From positions 1 to 36,475 of the forward strand of contig CAYSTA010000013.1 of assembly GCA_964433845.1 (NCBI GenBank): a DNA stretch of 36,475 bases. Reading direction: 5' to 3'. The notes beneath the pieces are model-generated. The model saw only the letters and a program-made list of their open reading frames with translations. It was not told the DNA's origin and did not search any database. This document shows, piece after piece, positions 8,364-16,371 of this stretch (positions within the stretch are counted from its first letter, which is position 1; every line of letters begins with the position of its first letter). The stretch comes from MAG-121220-bin8 sp964433845 (GTDB taxonomy: Bacteria; Bacteroidota; Bacteroidia; Flavobacteriales; Flavobacteriaceae). The position numbers and the translations under genes are program-made.

Positions 8364-9423
8364 AGTAGTAATTAATAATAAGGCTAATTACCATATTGTA
8401 AGACTTAATGCCTTGCTTTTGGTTATTAGCTTTTAAAAATAATCCATAAAAATCTTTAAAATAGGGTTCTAAAGGATTTTTGTATTGTTCCAGTTGTTTA
8501 TTTGCTTGGTTTATATTTTTAATTACTCCTCTATTAACTTTAATAAATAATTCATCAAATTTTAATTTATCTATTTTATAAAGTTCATTTAATAAATATT
8601 TTAGAGCGGATATATTACCACTATATGAAACAAATTGATTTTTGGAATGTATAGCAGCCATTATTCCAATAAAATTAGCTTCATTTTCAGCTGAATATCC
8701 AATTTGATGTGCAATTTCATGACATATGGTTGTTGGGAGATATATTTTGGGTGTATTTGAATTTATTTGTGCCTCTAATGTAAAAGGGTTTATGTATCCG
8801 CTAAAGCCCATATAGGAGAGGGGAGTGCTATACAAGGATTTTTTAACACTAATTATAGGTGCTTTATCATTAGTTATGTTTTCTTTCTCTAATGTTTTAA
8901 TTGCTTCTATAGATTCTAGAAATATCTGTTTATTAATTTTATAATCAAATAATACTGGTAAAGTATCACTGTTAGATAATTTTTCATGGATATTATTTGT
9001 GTTTGTAATAAATAGATCTGTCACTTTAATTAATGAGCTTAGTTCATATTCATCTTCAATAGATAGTTTTGTTTTTAGATTAGTCCTATGATAGTTTAGT
9101 CCCCATTGAAATTGAAATACTATATATAATGTAGCTATAAAATGAAAAATATTTTTTAGATTTTGTCTTCTGGTATTATTGTTTTTTATTATAAACCACA
9201 ATATAATTGGTATAGTTAAATATAATATGTCTCCAAATGAAAAAGGTAGTTTTCCAAAAAGATAAAGAGGTATTTGAGAGCTAATTTTGTAGAATGATGT
9301 ACTGTAATAGTTCTCTATTAAAATAGGATCTTTTTTAATTATCTGAAGAAAAATAATTACAAATAAACAAAGAAAAGAGATTAGGTTTTTTTTAAAAAAA
9401 GGAAGTGTATTCAATTTAAACAT
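8353..9423 (-). CDS. DUF3810 membrane protein with HExxH (putative metallopeptidase)
   Basis: Seen: three N-terminal hydrophobic segments (about 12-28, 50-77 and 91-108), then a soluble domain carrying TICHEIAHQIGYSAENEANFIG, a HExxH zinc motif with a downstream Glu-rich AENEAN helix as in gluzincin-type peptidases. The family is DUF3810, 356 residues, which is a usual length. The soluble part is probably periplasmic. It lies 12 bases after the prolyl isomerase gene in the nrnA operon, so it is likely coexpressed with an envelope foldase. Protease activity is inferred from the motif only; the substrate is unknown. Confidence 0.82.
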   Translation of the reverse strand: MFKLNTLPFFKKNLISFLCLFVIIFLQIIKKDPILIENYYSTSFYKISSQIPLYLFGKLPFSFGDILYLTIPIILWFIIKNNNTRRQNLKNIFHFIATLYIVFQFQWGLNYHRTNLKTKLSIEDEYELSSLIKVTDLFITNTNNIHEKLSNSDTLPVLFDYKINKQIFLESIEAIKTLEKENITNDKAPIISVKKSLYSTPLSYMGFSGYINPFTLEAQINSNTPKIYLPTTICHEIAHQIGYSAENEANFIGIMAAIHSKNQFVSYSGNISALKYLLNELYKIDKLKFDELFIKVNRGVIKNINQANKQLEQYKNPLEPYFKDFYGLFLKANNQKQGIKSYNMVISLIINYYSSQ

Positions 9424-9435
9424 TCCTTTTTTAGA

Positions 9436-10521
9436 TTATTTTAATTCTACAATTTCAACTTCAAATATTACATTTGATTTAGGTGGTATCATTGATCCGC
9501 TGCCAACTTCACCCCATGCTAAATAATATGGAATATAAATAATTGCTTTATCTCCAACATCTAATAGTCTTAAACCTTCTTTAAAACCAGGTATAAGAGC
9601 ATCATCAGGTCCAACTCTACATTCTAGTGGCGCATATCCTCCTGCGTTTTTTTTCTTCATATTTACAATGTCATATTGTTTCGCAACCTCAAGAATACTA
9701 GTGTCTAAAAGGGATCCATCTTCAAAATAAACTGCATAATGGGTCATAATAGCTTTCTTTGGGTCAACCTTGGGGCCATTGCTTGTATGGGTCTTAATGT
9801 ATTTTAATCCTGAATTAGTAGAAATAGACATAGATTTTTTAGTTTCATGTTCTTTTCTTTTACCTAGCTTTATATTCTTCAGTAAAGCTATTTTTTTCTC
9901 TTTATTAATTTTATCTTCTTCAAAGTGATTTGAAAAAATTTTTGAAGCTTTAAAGGATTTTGCTTCTCTTCCAATTCTTATTATTGAAATATTTTGAATG
10001 GTATCGCTTTGCTTAATTAAGTTTACGACTTCAATTCCTTTTATTACTTTTCCAAACACAGAATGAACTCCATTTAACCAGGGAGTTTCTTTATGTGTTA
10101 TAAAGAATTGACTTCCATTAGAATTTGGACCTGAATTAGCCATTGACAAAATACCTGGTCCGTCATGGTTTAAATTCTCATTAAATTCATCTTTGAATTT
10201 ATATCCAGGATCTCCCATTCCAGTACCTTGAGGACAGCCACCTTGAATCATAAAATTATCTATTACCCTGTGAAAAATTAAACCATCATAATACTTTTTC
10301 TTATCATATTCTGGACTTACTTCTTTGTTTTTTCCTTCACTAAGCGAAACAAAATTTGCAACTGTAACTGGTGTCTCTTTGAAGTTTAAATTAATAAGAA
10401 TTTCTCCTCTATTAGTCTTGATTTCTGCATAAAGCCCTTCATTTAAGTCTGGATGAGAGCTTACACATGAAATAGTTGATGTAATTACTGTTATTAAGAT
10501 AATGTATATTAATTTTTTCAT
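9436..10521 (-). CDS. cyclophilin-FKBP fusion peptidyl-prolyl isomerase lipoprotein
   Basis: Catalyses cis-trans isomerisation of prolyl bonds in exported proteins. Seen: a lipoprotein signal with C19 (STISC), a cyclophilin domain at about 30-185 with the active-site signatures FHRVIDNFMIQGG, GSQFFIT and WLNGVHSVFG, a charged linker (about 190-235), and an FKBP domain at about 245-361 with IPGFKEGLRLLDVGDKA and MIPPKSNVIFEVEIVEL. Both catalytic cores look intact; the usual AYG of FKBP reads AWG here. The -3 lipobox residue is Thr rather than Leu. It starts one base after the nrnA stop. It may replace separate periplasmic PPIases; in gliding flavobacteria the FKBP lipoprotein GldI occupies a similar place next to nrnA, which is an analogy from memory and not evidence of gliding. 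Confidence 0.9.
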   Translation of the reverse strand: MKKLIYIILITVITSTISCVSSHPDLNEGLYAEIKTNRGEILINLNFKETPVTVANFVSLSEGKNKEVSPEYDKKKYYDGLIFHRVIDNFMIQGGCPQGTGMGDPGYKFKDEFNENLNHDGPGILSMANSGPNSNGSQFFITHKETPWLNGVHSVFGKVIKGIEVVNLIKQSDTIQNISIIRIGREAKSFKASKIFSNHFEEDKINKEKKIALLKNIKLGKRKEHETKKSMSISTNSGLKYIKTHTSNGPKVDPKKAIMTHYAVYFEDGSLLDTSILEVAKQYDIVNMKKKNAGGYAPLECRVGPDDALIPGFKEGLRLLDVGDKAIIYIPYYLAWGEVGSGSMIPPKSNVIFEVEIVELK

Positions 10522-10522
10522 T

Positions 10523-11545
10523 TTATATATTAGTAAGGTTGTCTTTATATTTATTTATTAACTTTTTAAATTTCAGGATAGTTTCTTCTATTGGACCATC
10601 ATCTCTTCCTCCAGCAGCATTAGCATGTCCTCCTCCATTAAAATGTTTATATGCAAATTCATTGCATGAAAAACCATTTTGTGATCTAAATGAGATTTTT
10701 ATATTATTTTCATCATTAATATCTTCTATAAATATTACACTAAAAATTATATTTTTTAACGATAATCCATAATTAACTATTCCTTCAGAATCTCCTTTTT
10801 GAAAATCAAATTCTTTAAGATCATCTCTCTTTAAATACATATATGCAGTGTTCAATTCTTTTAGAACATTTAAATTACTTAATGCAGAACCTAAAACTTT
10901 CAATCTGCTGATAGAAGAGTTGTTGTATACCTTATTGTGAATATCACTTTGATTAATTCCTTTTTGAATTAGTTTAGATATAATTTCATGGGTTCTACTT
11001 GTAACACTTGAATATTGAAATGATCCAGTATCTGTCATCATTCCTAGATACAAACATGATGCAATATTAAAATCTATGTATTTTTCATATCCTAGTTCAA
11101 TAATTATTTCAAATAACAATTCGCAAGTAGATCCAATTTCTATATCTGAGAAAACTAAATCAGCATAATCTTTTGGGTTCAGATGATGATCAATTAGAAC
11201 AATTTTTGCATTAGATGAATCTACATATTTACTCATTTCTCCAATTCTATCAAGATCATTAAAATCTAAAGTAAAAATTAGGTCAGCATTTTTTATGAAT
11301 TCAATACAAGAGTTCTTGTCAGAATCAAAATATATTATATTTTCAAAACCAGGAGACCATTTTAAAAAGTATGGAGCTTTATTTGGGCTTATTACAATTG
11401 AATTGTGGTCAATTGAATTTAATAAGTGGATAAGAGCTAAAGAGCTTCCTATAGCATCCCCATCAGGATTTGTATGAGGAATAATAACAATGTTTTTTTT
11501 TCTAAAAAGTAATTCTTTTAGAAGAACAATATTTTCATTTTTCAT
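10523..11545 (-). CDS. nrnA: DHH/DHHA1 phosphoesterase, NrnA-type oligoribonuclease / pAp phosphatase
   Basis: Degrades short RNA oligonucleotides and/or dephosphorylates 3'-phosphoadenosine 5'-phosphate in the cytoplasm. Seen: metal-binding motif I HTNPDGDAIG (residues 24-33), motif II LDFNDLDRIG (D94), the DHH signature IDHHLNP (118-124), the DTGSFQYS motif (D172), and the DHHA1 substrate-binding loop GGGHANAAGG (304-313). All catalytic residues are present and the length (340) is normal. It is the first gene of a leftward operon with the PPIase and DUF3810 genes, and is divergent from the small membrane protein/mutL operon. Which of the two activities dominates cannot be told from sequence. 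Confidence 0.92.
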   Translation of the reverse strand: MKNENIVLLKELLFRKKNIVIIPHTNPDGDAIGSSLALIHLLNSIDHNSIVISPNKAPYFLKWSPGFENIIYFDSDKNSCIEFIKNADLIFTLDFNDLDRIGEMSKYVDSSNAKIVLIDHHLNPKDYADLVFSDIEIGSTCELLFEIIIELGYEKYIDFNIASCLYLGMMTDTGSFQYSSVTSRTHEIISKLIQKGINQSDIHNKVYNNSSISRLKVLGSALSNLNVLKELNTAYMYLKRDDLKEFDFQKGDSEGIVNYGLSLKNIIFSVIFIEDINDENNIKISFRSQNGFSCNEFAYKHFNGGGHANAAGGRDDGPIEETILKFKKLINKYKDNLTNI

Positions 11546-11605
11546 CTTGTGTAAAGATAATGATTCCTAGTAGATGTTTGAAGAGAAATTATATCCTCAT
11601 TTTTG

Positions 11606-11613
11606 TACATTTG
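11606..11613 (+). promoter_or_regulatory. -7 promoter box for the small protein/mutL operon
   Basis: TACATTTG is an exact TAnnTTTG match. Transcription would begin at about 11620, downstream of the ATG at 11560 that opens the longest reading frame, so the start codon of the small protein would have to be TTG 11632 or ATT 11638. A TTTG at 11577-11580 could be the -33 element, but its spacing of 25 bases is longer than the usual 17-23. Confidence 0.4.
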
Positions 11614-11631
11614 GTACTAAATTTTATTCAA

Positions 11632-11937
11632 TTGAAAATTAGTCTATTTAAATTGGGGAAAAACAAGCGATTTAATTATAATCCAAGATATTATAAAGAA
11701 AAATCTATTAAGAATTCAATAGATGGATATTCAAAAATTATGAATTTTGATTCTGTCTATTCAAAGAATAGAAACATTAGGAGTTCTGCTGATATTTCTT
11801 CGAAATGGAAAGAAGCAAGATTAACCCATAGAAATAGATCTAATAGAAAATTTTCTTCAAGAATAATAATTATTGCTTTAGTTTTATTATTGATTTTTTT
11901 ATTTATTATAGATTTTGATTTTTCAATTTTTAATTAA
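11632..11937 (+). CDS. small tail-anchored membrane protein upstream of mutL
   Basis: Seen: a basic, Tyr/Asn-rich N-terminal part (KLGKNKRFNYNPRYYKE), a charged middle, and one C-terminal transmembrane helix (IIIIALVLLLIFLFII) followed by DFDFSIFN. I recognise the KRFNYNPRYY start and the IDFDFSIF end from small flavobacterial proteins sometimes labelled riboflavin synthase subunit beta; that label has no support in the sequence. The frame is open from ATG 11560, but the family begins near residue 27 of that frame and a -7 promoter box lies inside it, so TTG 11632 (used here) or ATT 11638 is preferred. It ends 8 bases before mutL, so it should be cotranscribed with it. The function is unknown; a tail anchor in the inner membrane is inferred. 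Confidence 0.7.
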   Translation: MKISLFKLGKNKRFNYNPRYYKEKSIKNSIDGYSKIMNFDSVYSKNRNIRSSADISSKWKEARLTHRNRSNRKFSSRIIIIALVLLLIFLFIIDFDFSIFN

Positions 11938-11945
11938 TTCTTTTC

Positions 11946-13721
11946 ATGAGTGCTCTTATAAAATTACTTCCCAAGAATGTGGCAAATCAAATAGCAGCAG
12001 GAGAAGTTGTTCAGAGGCCCTCATCTGTTGTTAAAGAGCTTTTAGAGAACTCTGTAGATTCAGGTGCACAAACAATTAAACTTATAATTAAAGACGCTGG
12101 AAAAACTCTTATTCAAGTTATTGATGATGGTTCTGGTATGAGTAAAGAAGATGTAAATTTGTGCTTCTTAAGACATGCTACCTCAAAAATTAGAAATTCA
12201 AAGGATTTATTTGATTTAAATACAATGGGATTTAGAGGAGAAGCTTTATCAAGTATCTCATCTGTTTCTCATTTGACTGTTAATTCAAATGAAAATTCAA
12301 AAAATGATATTGGGAATGAGATTAAAATAAATGGTGGTGAACTTGTTGCTAAAAGTGAAGTTTTATGTAAAAAGGGTACTTCTGTATCCGTTCAAAATTT
12401 ATTTTATAATATTCCGGCAAGAAGAAATTTTTTAAAATCTGACAATGTTGAATTAAGACATATTATTGATGAATTTCACAGGGTTGCTTTAATAAATTAT
12501 CAAATTAGTTTTATTTTTATTAATAATAATAATGAAATTTTTAATTTAAAAAAATCTATTTTTAAAGAAAGAATTATTAGAATTTTTGGAAAATCAACTA
12601 AGGAAAAGTTAGTTCCAATTAAAGAAAGCACAGAAATTGCTGAAATAAATGGTTTTATTGTTAAACCAGAATATTCTAGAAAGACAAAAACTTCACAATT
12701 TTTTTTTGTAAATAATAGGTTTATAAAAAATTCCCATTTACATCATGCTGTTAGATCTGCCTATGAAGGTTTAATTTTTGAAAACCATCATCCTTCTTAC
12801 TTTCTAATTTTTAGTGTTCCGAATAATTCTATTGATGTCAATATTCATCCTAATAAAACAGAAATAAAATTTGATAATGACCAGTCTATATATGCGATCC
12901 TTAGATCTTCAATAAAACATAGTCTTGGACAATTTAATATATCCCCTTCAATAGATTTTGATAGTAATGTAAATTTAGACACTCCTTACATATATAAAGA
13001 TAAAAAAGCAACTCCTCCTTCAGTTGATTTTAATAAATCATTTAATCCTTTTGATATTTTTACAGACTCCCCAAAAGATATTGAGGTAAATCTTGAATCT
13101 TCATTTGAAAGAGAGTCTTCGTTTGAAAACGTATTAGGTGATTTTAATAATTCTATATCTCTTTCTGCTTTTCAATTAAACAATAATTATATTATTACAA
13201 AAAACAGTTCAGGTATCGTAATTATTCATCAAAAAAGAGCTCATCAAAGAATACTTTATGAAAATTTTTTAAAGGAACTTTCTCTTAAAAACAATTCATC
13301 TCAAGCTTTAATTTTTCCAAAGAAGTTAGATTTAAATTCTGAAGAAATTAGATTGCTTAGAAGTATCAAAAAATCTTTAATTCATTTAGGTTTTAATTTT
13401 AGTAAATTTAATAGTAATGAAATTGAAGTTTCTGCGATTCATCCTGTTTTCTTAGAAGATCAGATTGATGAAATCTTCAGAGAGTTGATCGATAATGAAA
13501 TATCAGATTATAAAAAAAATAGTGATAGTTTGAATGATTACATGGCTAAGATTTTATCTAAATGTTCATCTATAAAATCTGGAATTAAATTAGAGAATAA
13601 GGAGCAAGAATCTCTTGTTCATGATTTGTTTGCCTGTAAAGAACCTAATATTTCGCCTTTTAATAAATTAATTTTTAAAGTGATTTCAATTGAATCTATT
13701 AATAAGATGTTTTTTAAATGA
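11946..13721 (+). CDS. mutL: DNA mismatch repair protein MutL (altered endonuclease site)
   Basis: Couples mismatch recognition by MutS to strand removal. Seen: a complete GHKL ATPase domain with catalytic E31 and N35 (VVKELLENSVDSGA), DDGSGM (60-65), HATSKI (77-82) and GFRGEAL (95-101); a transducer domain to about 330; a short variable linker; and a C-terminal dimerisation domain from about 400. In the C-terminal domain the endonuclease metal motif DQHA(x)2E(x)4E reads HQKRAHQRILYE (428-439), and the CPHGRP-type motif reads SPFNKL (570-575), so nicking activity is doubtful. The length of 591 is normal. It lies second in an operon and overlaps the first rhomboid gene by four bases (ATGA). 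Confidence 0.93.
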   Translation: MSALIKLLPKNVANQIAAGEVVQRPSSVVKELLENSVDSGAQTIKLIIKDAGKTLIQVIDDGSGMSKEDVNLCFLRHATSKIRNSKDLFDLNTMGFRGEALSSISSVSHLTVNSNENSKNDIGNEIKINGGELVAKSEVLCKKGTSVSVQNLFYNIPARRNFLKSDNVELRHIIDEFHRVALINYQISFIFINNNNEIFNLKKSIFKERIIRIFGKSTKEKLVPIKESTEIAEINGFIVKPEYSRKTKTSQFFFVNNRFIKNSHLHHAVRSAYEGLIFENHHPSYFLIFSVPNNSIDVNIHPNKTEIKFDNDQSIYAILRSSIKHSLGQFNISPSIDFDSNVNLDTPYIYKDKKATPPSVDFNKSFNPFDIFTDSPKDIEVNLESSFERESSFENVLGDFNNSISLSAFQLNNNYIITKNSSGIVIIHQKRAHQRILYENFLKELSLKNNSSQALIFPKKLDLNSEEIRLLRSIKKSLIHLGFNFSKFNSNEIEVSAIHPVFLEDQIDEIFRELIDNEISDYKKNSDSLNDYMAKILSKCSSIKSGIKLENKEQESLVHDLFACKEPNISPFNKLIFKVISIESINKMFFK

Positions 13722-14455
13722 GAAATATTCCTGAAACTGTCAAACAACTTCTTGTAATCAATATATTATTTTTTATTGGCTCACAATTTTTAGGTGGAAT
13801 AAGTAATGATTTATTAGCTCTGCACTATTTTAAAAATGACAAATTTATTATTACTCAATTATTCACGCACATGTTTATGCATGGAAACTTCTATCATATT
13901 CTTTTTAATATGTTTGGTTTATGGATGTTTGGTTCTCCATTAGAGCAAATGTGGGGAAGAAGAAAGTTTTTATTCTTTTATTTCTCTGCGGGCTTAGGAG
14001 CAGCTGGATTACAGTTATTAGTTTATCATATTGAAATTCAATCTGTTTTTTCTCTTTTAGGCTCAAACGGGATGTCTCTCCAAGGTTTTAAAGAAATATT
14101 GTCCTCAGGTTCATATAATACAGCTATTTTGCAATATGTTGATGAAGAAAGTCTTACTTCAGCATATTCTGCATATAATTCTTCATTAGTTGGAGCTTCT
14201 GGAGCTATTTATGGAATATTAGTAGCTTTTGCTTTTTCATTTCCAAATTCAGAATTAATGCTATTGTTTCCGCCTATTCCTATAAAAGCTAAATATTTAG
14301 TTCCAGGATTAATTTTAATGGATCTATTTTTTGGCTTTTCATCTTATTCATTAGGTCCAATTGCTCATTTTGCACATGTTGGAGGAGCAATATCTGGCTT
14401 CTTAATGGTTTGGTATTGGAGAAAAAATCAATTTAATAATAACAGATGGAATTGA
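13718..14455 (+). CDS. rhomboid family intramembrane serine protease (first of two)
   Basis: Cleaves transmembrane substrates within the inner membrane. Seen: about six transmembrane helices, the HGNFYHILFN motif with N64 in the second helix, the catalytic Ser in GASGAIYG (S161), and the catalytic His in HFAHVGGAISG (H220). An insert of about 45 residues (108-153) lies between the early helices and the Ser helix. The dyad is intact. Both ends overlap neighbours (mutL by 4 bases, second rhomboid by 10), so translational coupling is likely. The substrate is unknown. Confidence 0.9.
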   Translation: MRNIPETVKQLLVINILFFIGSQFLGGISNDLLALHYFKNDKFIITQLFTHMFMHGNFYHILFNMFGLWMFGSPLEQMWGRRKFLFFYFSAGLGAAGLQLLVYHIEIQSVFSLLGSNGMSLQGFKEILSSGSYNTAILQYVDEESLTSAYSAYNSSLVGASGAIYGILVAFAFSFPNSELMLLFPPIPIKAKYLVPGLILMDLFFGFSSYSLGPIAHFAHVGGAISGFLMVWYWRKNQFNNNRWN

Positions 14456-15306
14456 TAAGTAGTTTGAAATACAAGTACAACAATTTAGATGTTTTAGGAC
14501 AAATCATAGTTTGGATGATTATATGTTTTGCTTTACCTTTTTTAGTAAATACATTTTTATTTTTATTTAATGTTGATTCATTTTCTATTATTTATTATTT
14601 TCAAGTTTCTCCATCGTTATTTGAATTAATTTATAAACCATGGTCGTTAATTACCTATGGTTTTTTTCATGCAGATCTATGGCATTTAATTGGAAATATG
14701 ATAATTCTATATTTTGCAGGAAGAGTAGTTTTAGACCTTTTTGGCAAAGAAAAGTTTATAAAAATCTTTATTATTGGTCTATTATTTGGGTCCTTTACTT
14801 ACCTTATTAGTTATAATGTATTTCCTGTTTTTCAAGGTTTAAAACCCCCGATGATTGGTGCTTCGGCTGGAGCAATTGCTGTATTTGTGTTTTTAGCTTC
14901 TCATATGCCTAATTACACATTTAGATTAATAATTTTTGATGTAAAGGTTGTTTATATAGCTCTATTTATTATAATTATGGATTTGATTCAAATTCCAGTT
15001 AGCAATGCAGGTGGGCATTTGGCTCATCTTGGAGGAGCTGCCTGGGGGTTCTACTATAATAATCAATTAAAAAAAGGAAATGATCCAGGAAACCAGATTA
15101 TAAATTTTTTAAATTATTTAAAAGGATTCTTTAAAAAGAAATCTAAAGTTAGAAAGGTATATAAAAGGGATAATTTCAAGAAGCCTTCTAAAGAAGAAGT
15201 AGATCAGAAAAAAATAGATTTAATTCTTGATAAAATTAGTAAATCAGGATATGATAGTTTAACAAAAAGTGAAAAGGAAACACTTTTTAAAGCTGGTAAA
15301 AATTGA
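14446..15306 (+). CDS. rhomboid family intramembrane serine protease with basic C-terminal tail (second of two)
   Basis: Seen: about six transmembrane helices, HADLWHLIGN with N84, the catalytic Ser in IGASAGAIAV (S140; the usual GxSG reads GASA followed by Gly), and the catalytic His in GGHLAHLGG (H194). After the last helix comes a cytoplasmic tail of about 75 residues, very Lys-rich (FFKKKSKVRKVYKRDNFKK), ending in the helical module LDKISKSGYDSLTKSEKETL, which I recall as DUF6576 in Bacteroidota rhomboids. It is fused in an operon between the first rhomboid (10-base overlap) and an EEP-family gene (4-base overlap). It is probably active, but the altered residue after the Ser means this is less certain than for its neighbour. 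Confidence 0.88.
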   Translation: MELISSLKYKYNNLDVLGQIIVWMIICFALPFLVNTFLFLFNVDSFSIIYYFQVSPSLFELIYKPWSLITYGFFHADLWHLIGNMIILYFAGRVVLDLFGKEKFIKIFIIGLLFGSFTYLISYNVFPVFQGLKPPMIGASAGAIAVFVFLASHMPNYTFRLIIFDVKVVYIALFIIIMDLIQIPVSNAGGHLAHLGGAAWGFYYNNQLKKGNDPGNQIINFLNYLKGFFKKKSKVRKVYKRDNFKKPSKEEVDQKKIDLILDKISKSGYDSLTKSEKETLFKAGKN

Positions 15307-16325
15307 AATTTTTACAATACAATCAAGGTTTGGTTGAAAAACTATTATTTTCTATAAACCTTTTTAACTCTTTATTGATTTTAATTTGTTGCGTTTTATA
15401 TTATTATTATCATCCAATTTTTTCTTTTTTTTCATTTCTTACATTTTTATTTCCAATTATATATCTGATAAACATATGTTTTTTAATTTACTGGTTAATA
15501 AAAATTGACACAAGGGTTCTTTTGCCTTTAATTGTTATTATAATTCTTTTTTACAATTCATTCTCCTTTTACAAAATGGGAGATCCAGATATAAACAACA
15601 GTAAAGGTTTTCATATAATGAGTTTTAACGCAAGATTATTTAATCATTATAATTGGATTAAAAATGAAAACATTCCATTAAATACTAAAGAATTCATATT
15701 TAATAATAAGCCAGATCTGTTGGCAATACAAGAATACCATGGTGATTATCAGCATTTGTTAGATGGTTTTAAGAATAAACATATCCATCTATCTGGCAAT
15801 AATGTTGGTCAATCTATTCATACAGACCATAGTATTGTTAAAAAAGGAATAGTTCAATTTGATAATTCAATTAACAATGCGATTTTCGTTGATTTGGTAA
15901 TTAAAAAAGACACTCTAAGGATTTATAATGCTCATTTTGAGTCATTTAAGGTTGATTTATTAAATCTTAAGGCAGATTTCAGTTCATTTAAAAGGGTCAT
16001 TAATAAAATAAAGCTAGTCTATATAGCTCAAAAGGAACAATCAAATACTTTAATCGATCATATTTTAACATCTCCACATAAAGTGATTTTAGCTATAGAT
16101 TTGAATAATACTCAACACTCATTTGTTTATAAAGAAATAAAAAATAAACTGAATGATGTTTTTGAATTAAAAGGTTTTGGATTTGGCTCTACATATGATT
16201 TCAAGTTTATGCCAATTAGAATAGATTATATTTTTATTTCTCATTCAATTTCTCCAAAATATTTTAAAATTTACAATCTAAAATTATCTGACCATAAGCC
16301 AATTAGTGCTTTTCTTGATATTTAA
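15303..16325 (+). CDS. membrane-anchored endonuclease/exonuclease/phosphatase (EEP) family protein
   Basis: Seen: three N-terminal transmembrane segments (about 14-36, 41-67 and 72-89), then an EEP-fold phosphodiesterase domain with its motifs in order: MSFNARLF (N109), LAIQEYHG (E144), YNAHFES, the Asp/Asn pair in AIDLNNT, RIDYIFIS, and the terminal SDHKPI (D330, H331). All metal and catalytic residues of the family are present. Substrates in this superfamily range from DNA to phospholipids and phosphorylated inositols; a lipid- or envelope-linked substrate is suggested by the membrane anchor only. The start is TTG at 15303, sharing TTGA with the stop of the second rhomboid. It is the last gene of the mutL operon, ending 46 bases before the convergent rsmD. 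Confidence 0.85.
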   Translation: MKFLQYNQGLVEKLLFSINLFNSLLILICCVLYYYYHPIFSFFSFLTFLFPIIYLINICFLIYWLIKIDTRVLLPLIVIIILFYNSFSFYKMGDPDINNSKGFHIMSFNARLFNHYNWIKNENIPLNTKEFIFNNKPDLLAIQEYHGDYQHLLDGFKNKHIHLSGNNVGQSIHTDHSIVKKGIVQFDNSINNAIFVDLVIKKDTLRIYNAHFESFKVDLLNLKADFSSFKRVINKIKLVYIAQKEQSNTLIDHILTSPHKVILAIDLNNTQHSFVYKEIKNKLNDVFELKGFGFGSTYDFKFMPIRIDYIFISHSISPKYFKIYNLKLSDHKPISAFLDI

Positions 16326-16371
16326 TCTAAAGGTTTATATTGTTTTATATAAAATACTGGTATTAAGATAT

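Noticed and set aside
11560..11631. N-terminal 24-residue extension of the small protein as a real second membrane helix
   Set aside because: The segment is hydrophobic, but it contains the promoter box and lies outside the part that looks like the family, so it is probably untranslated.
16334..16353. Inverted repeat TTTATAT/ATATAAA between the EEP gene and rsmD
   Set aside because: The stem is only A-T pairs with no T tract after it on either strand, so it is too weak to call a terminator.
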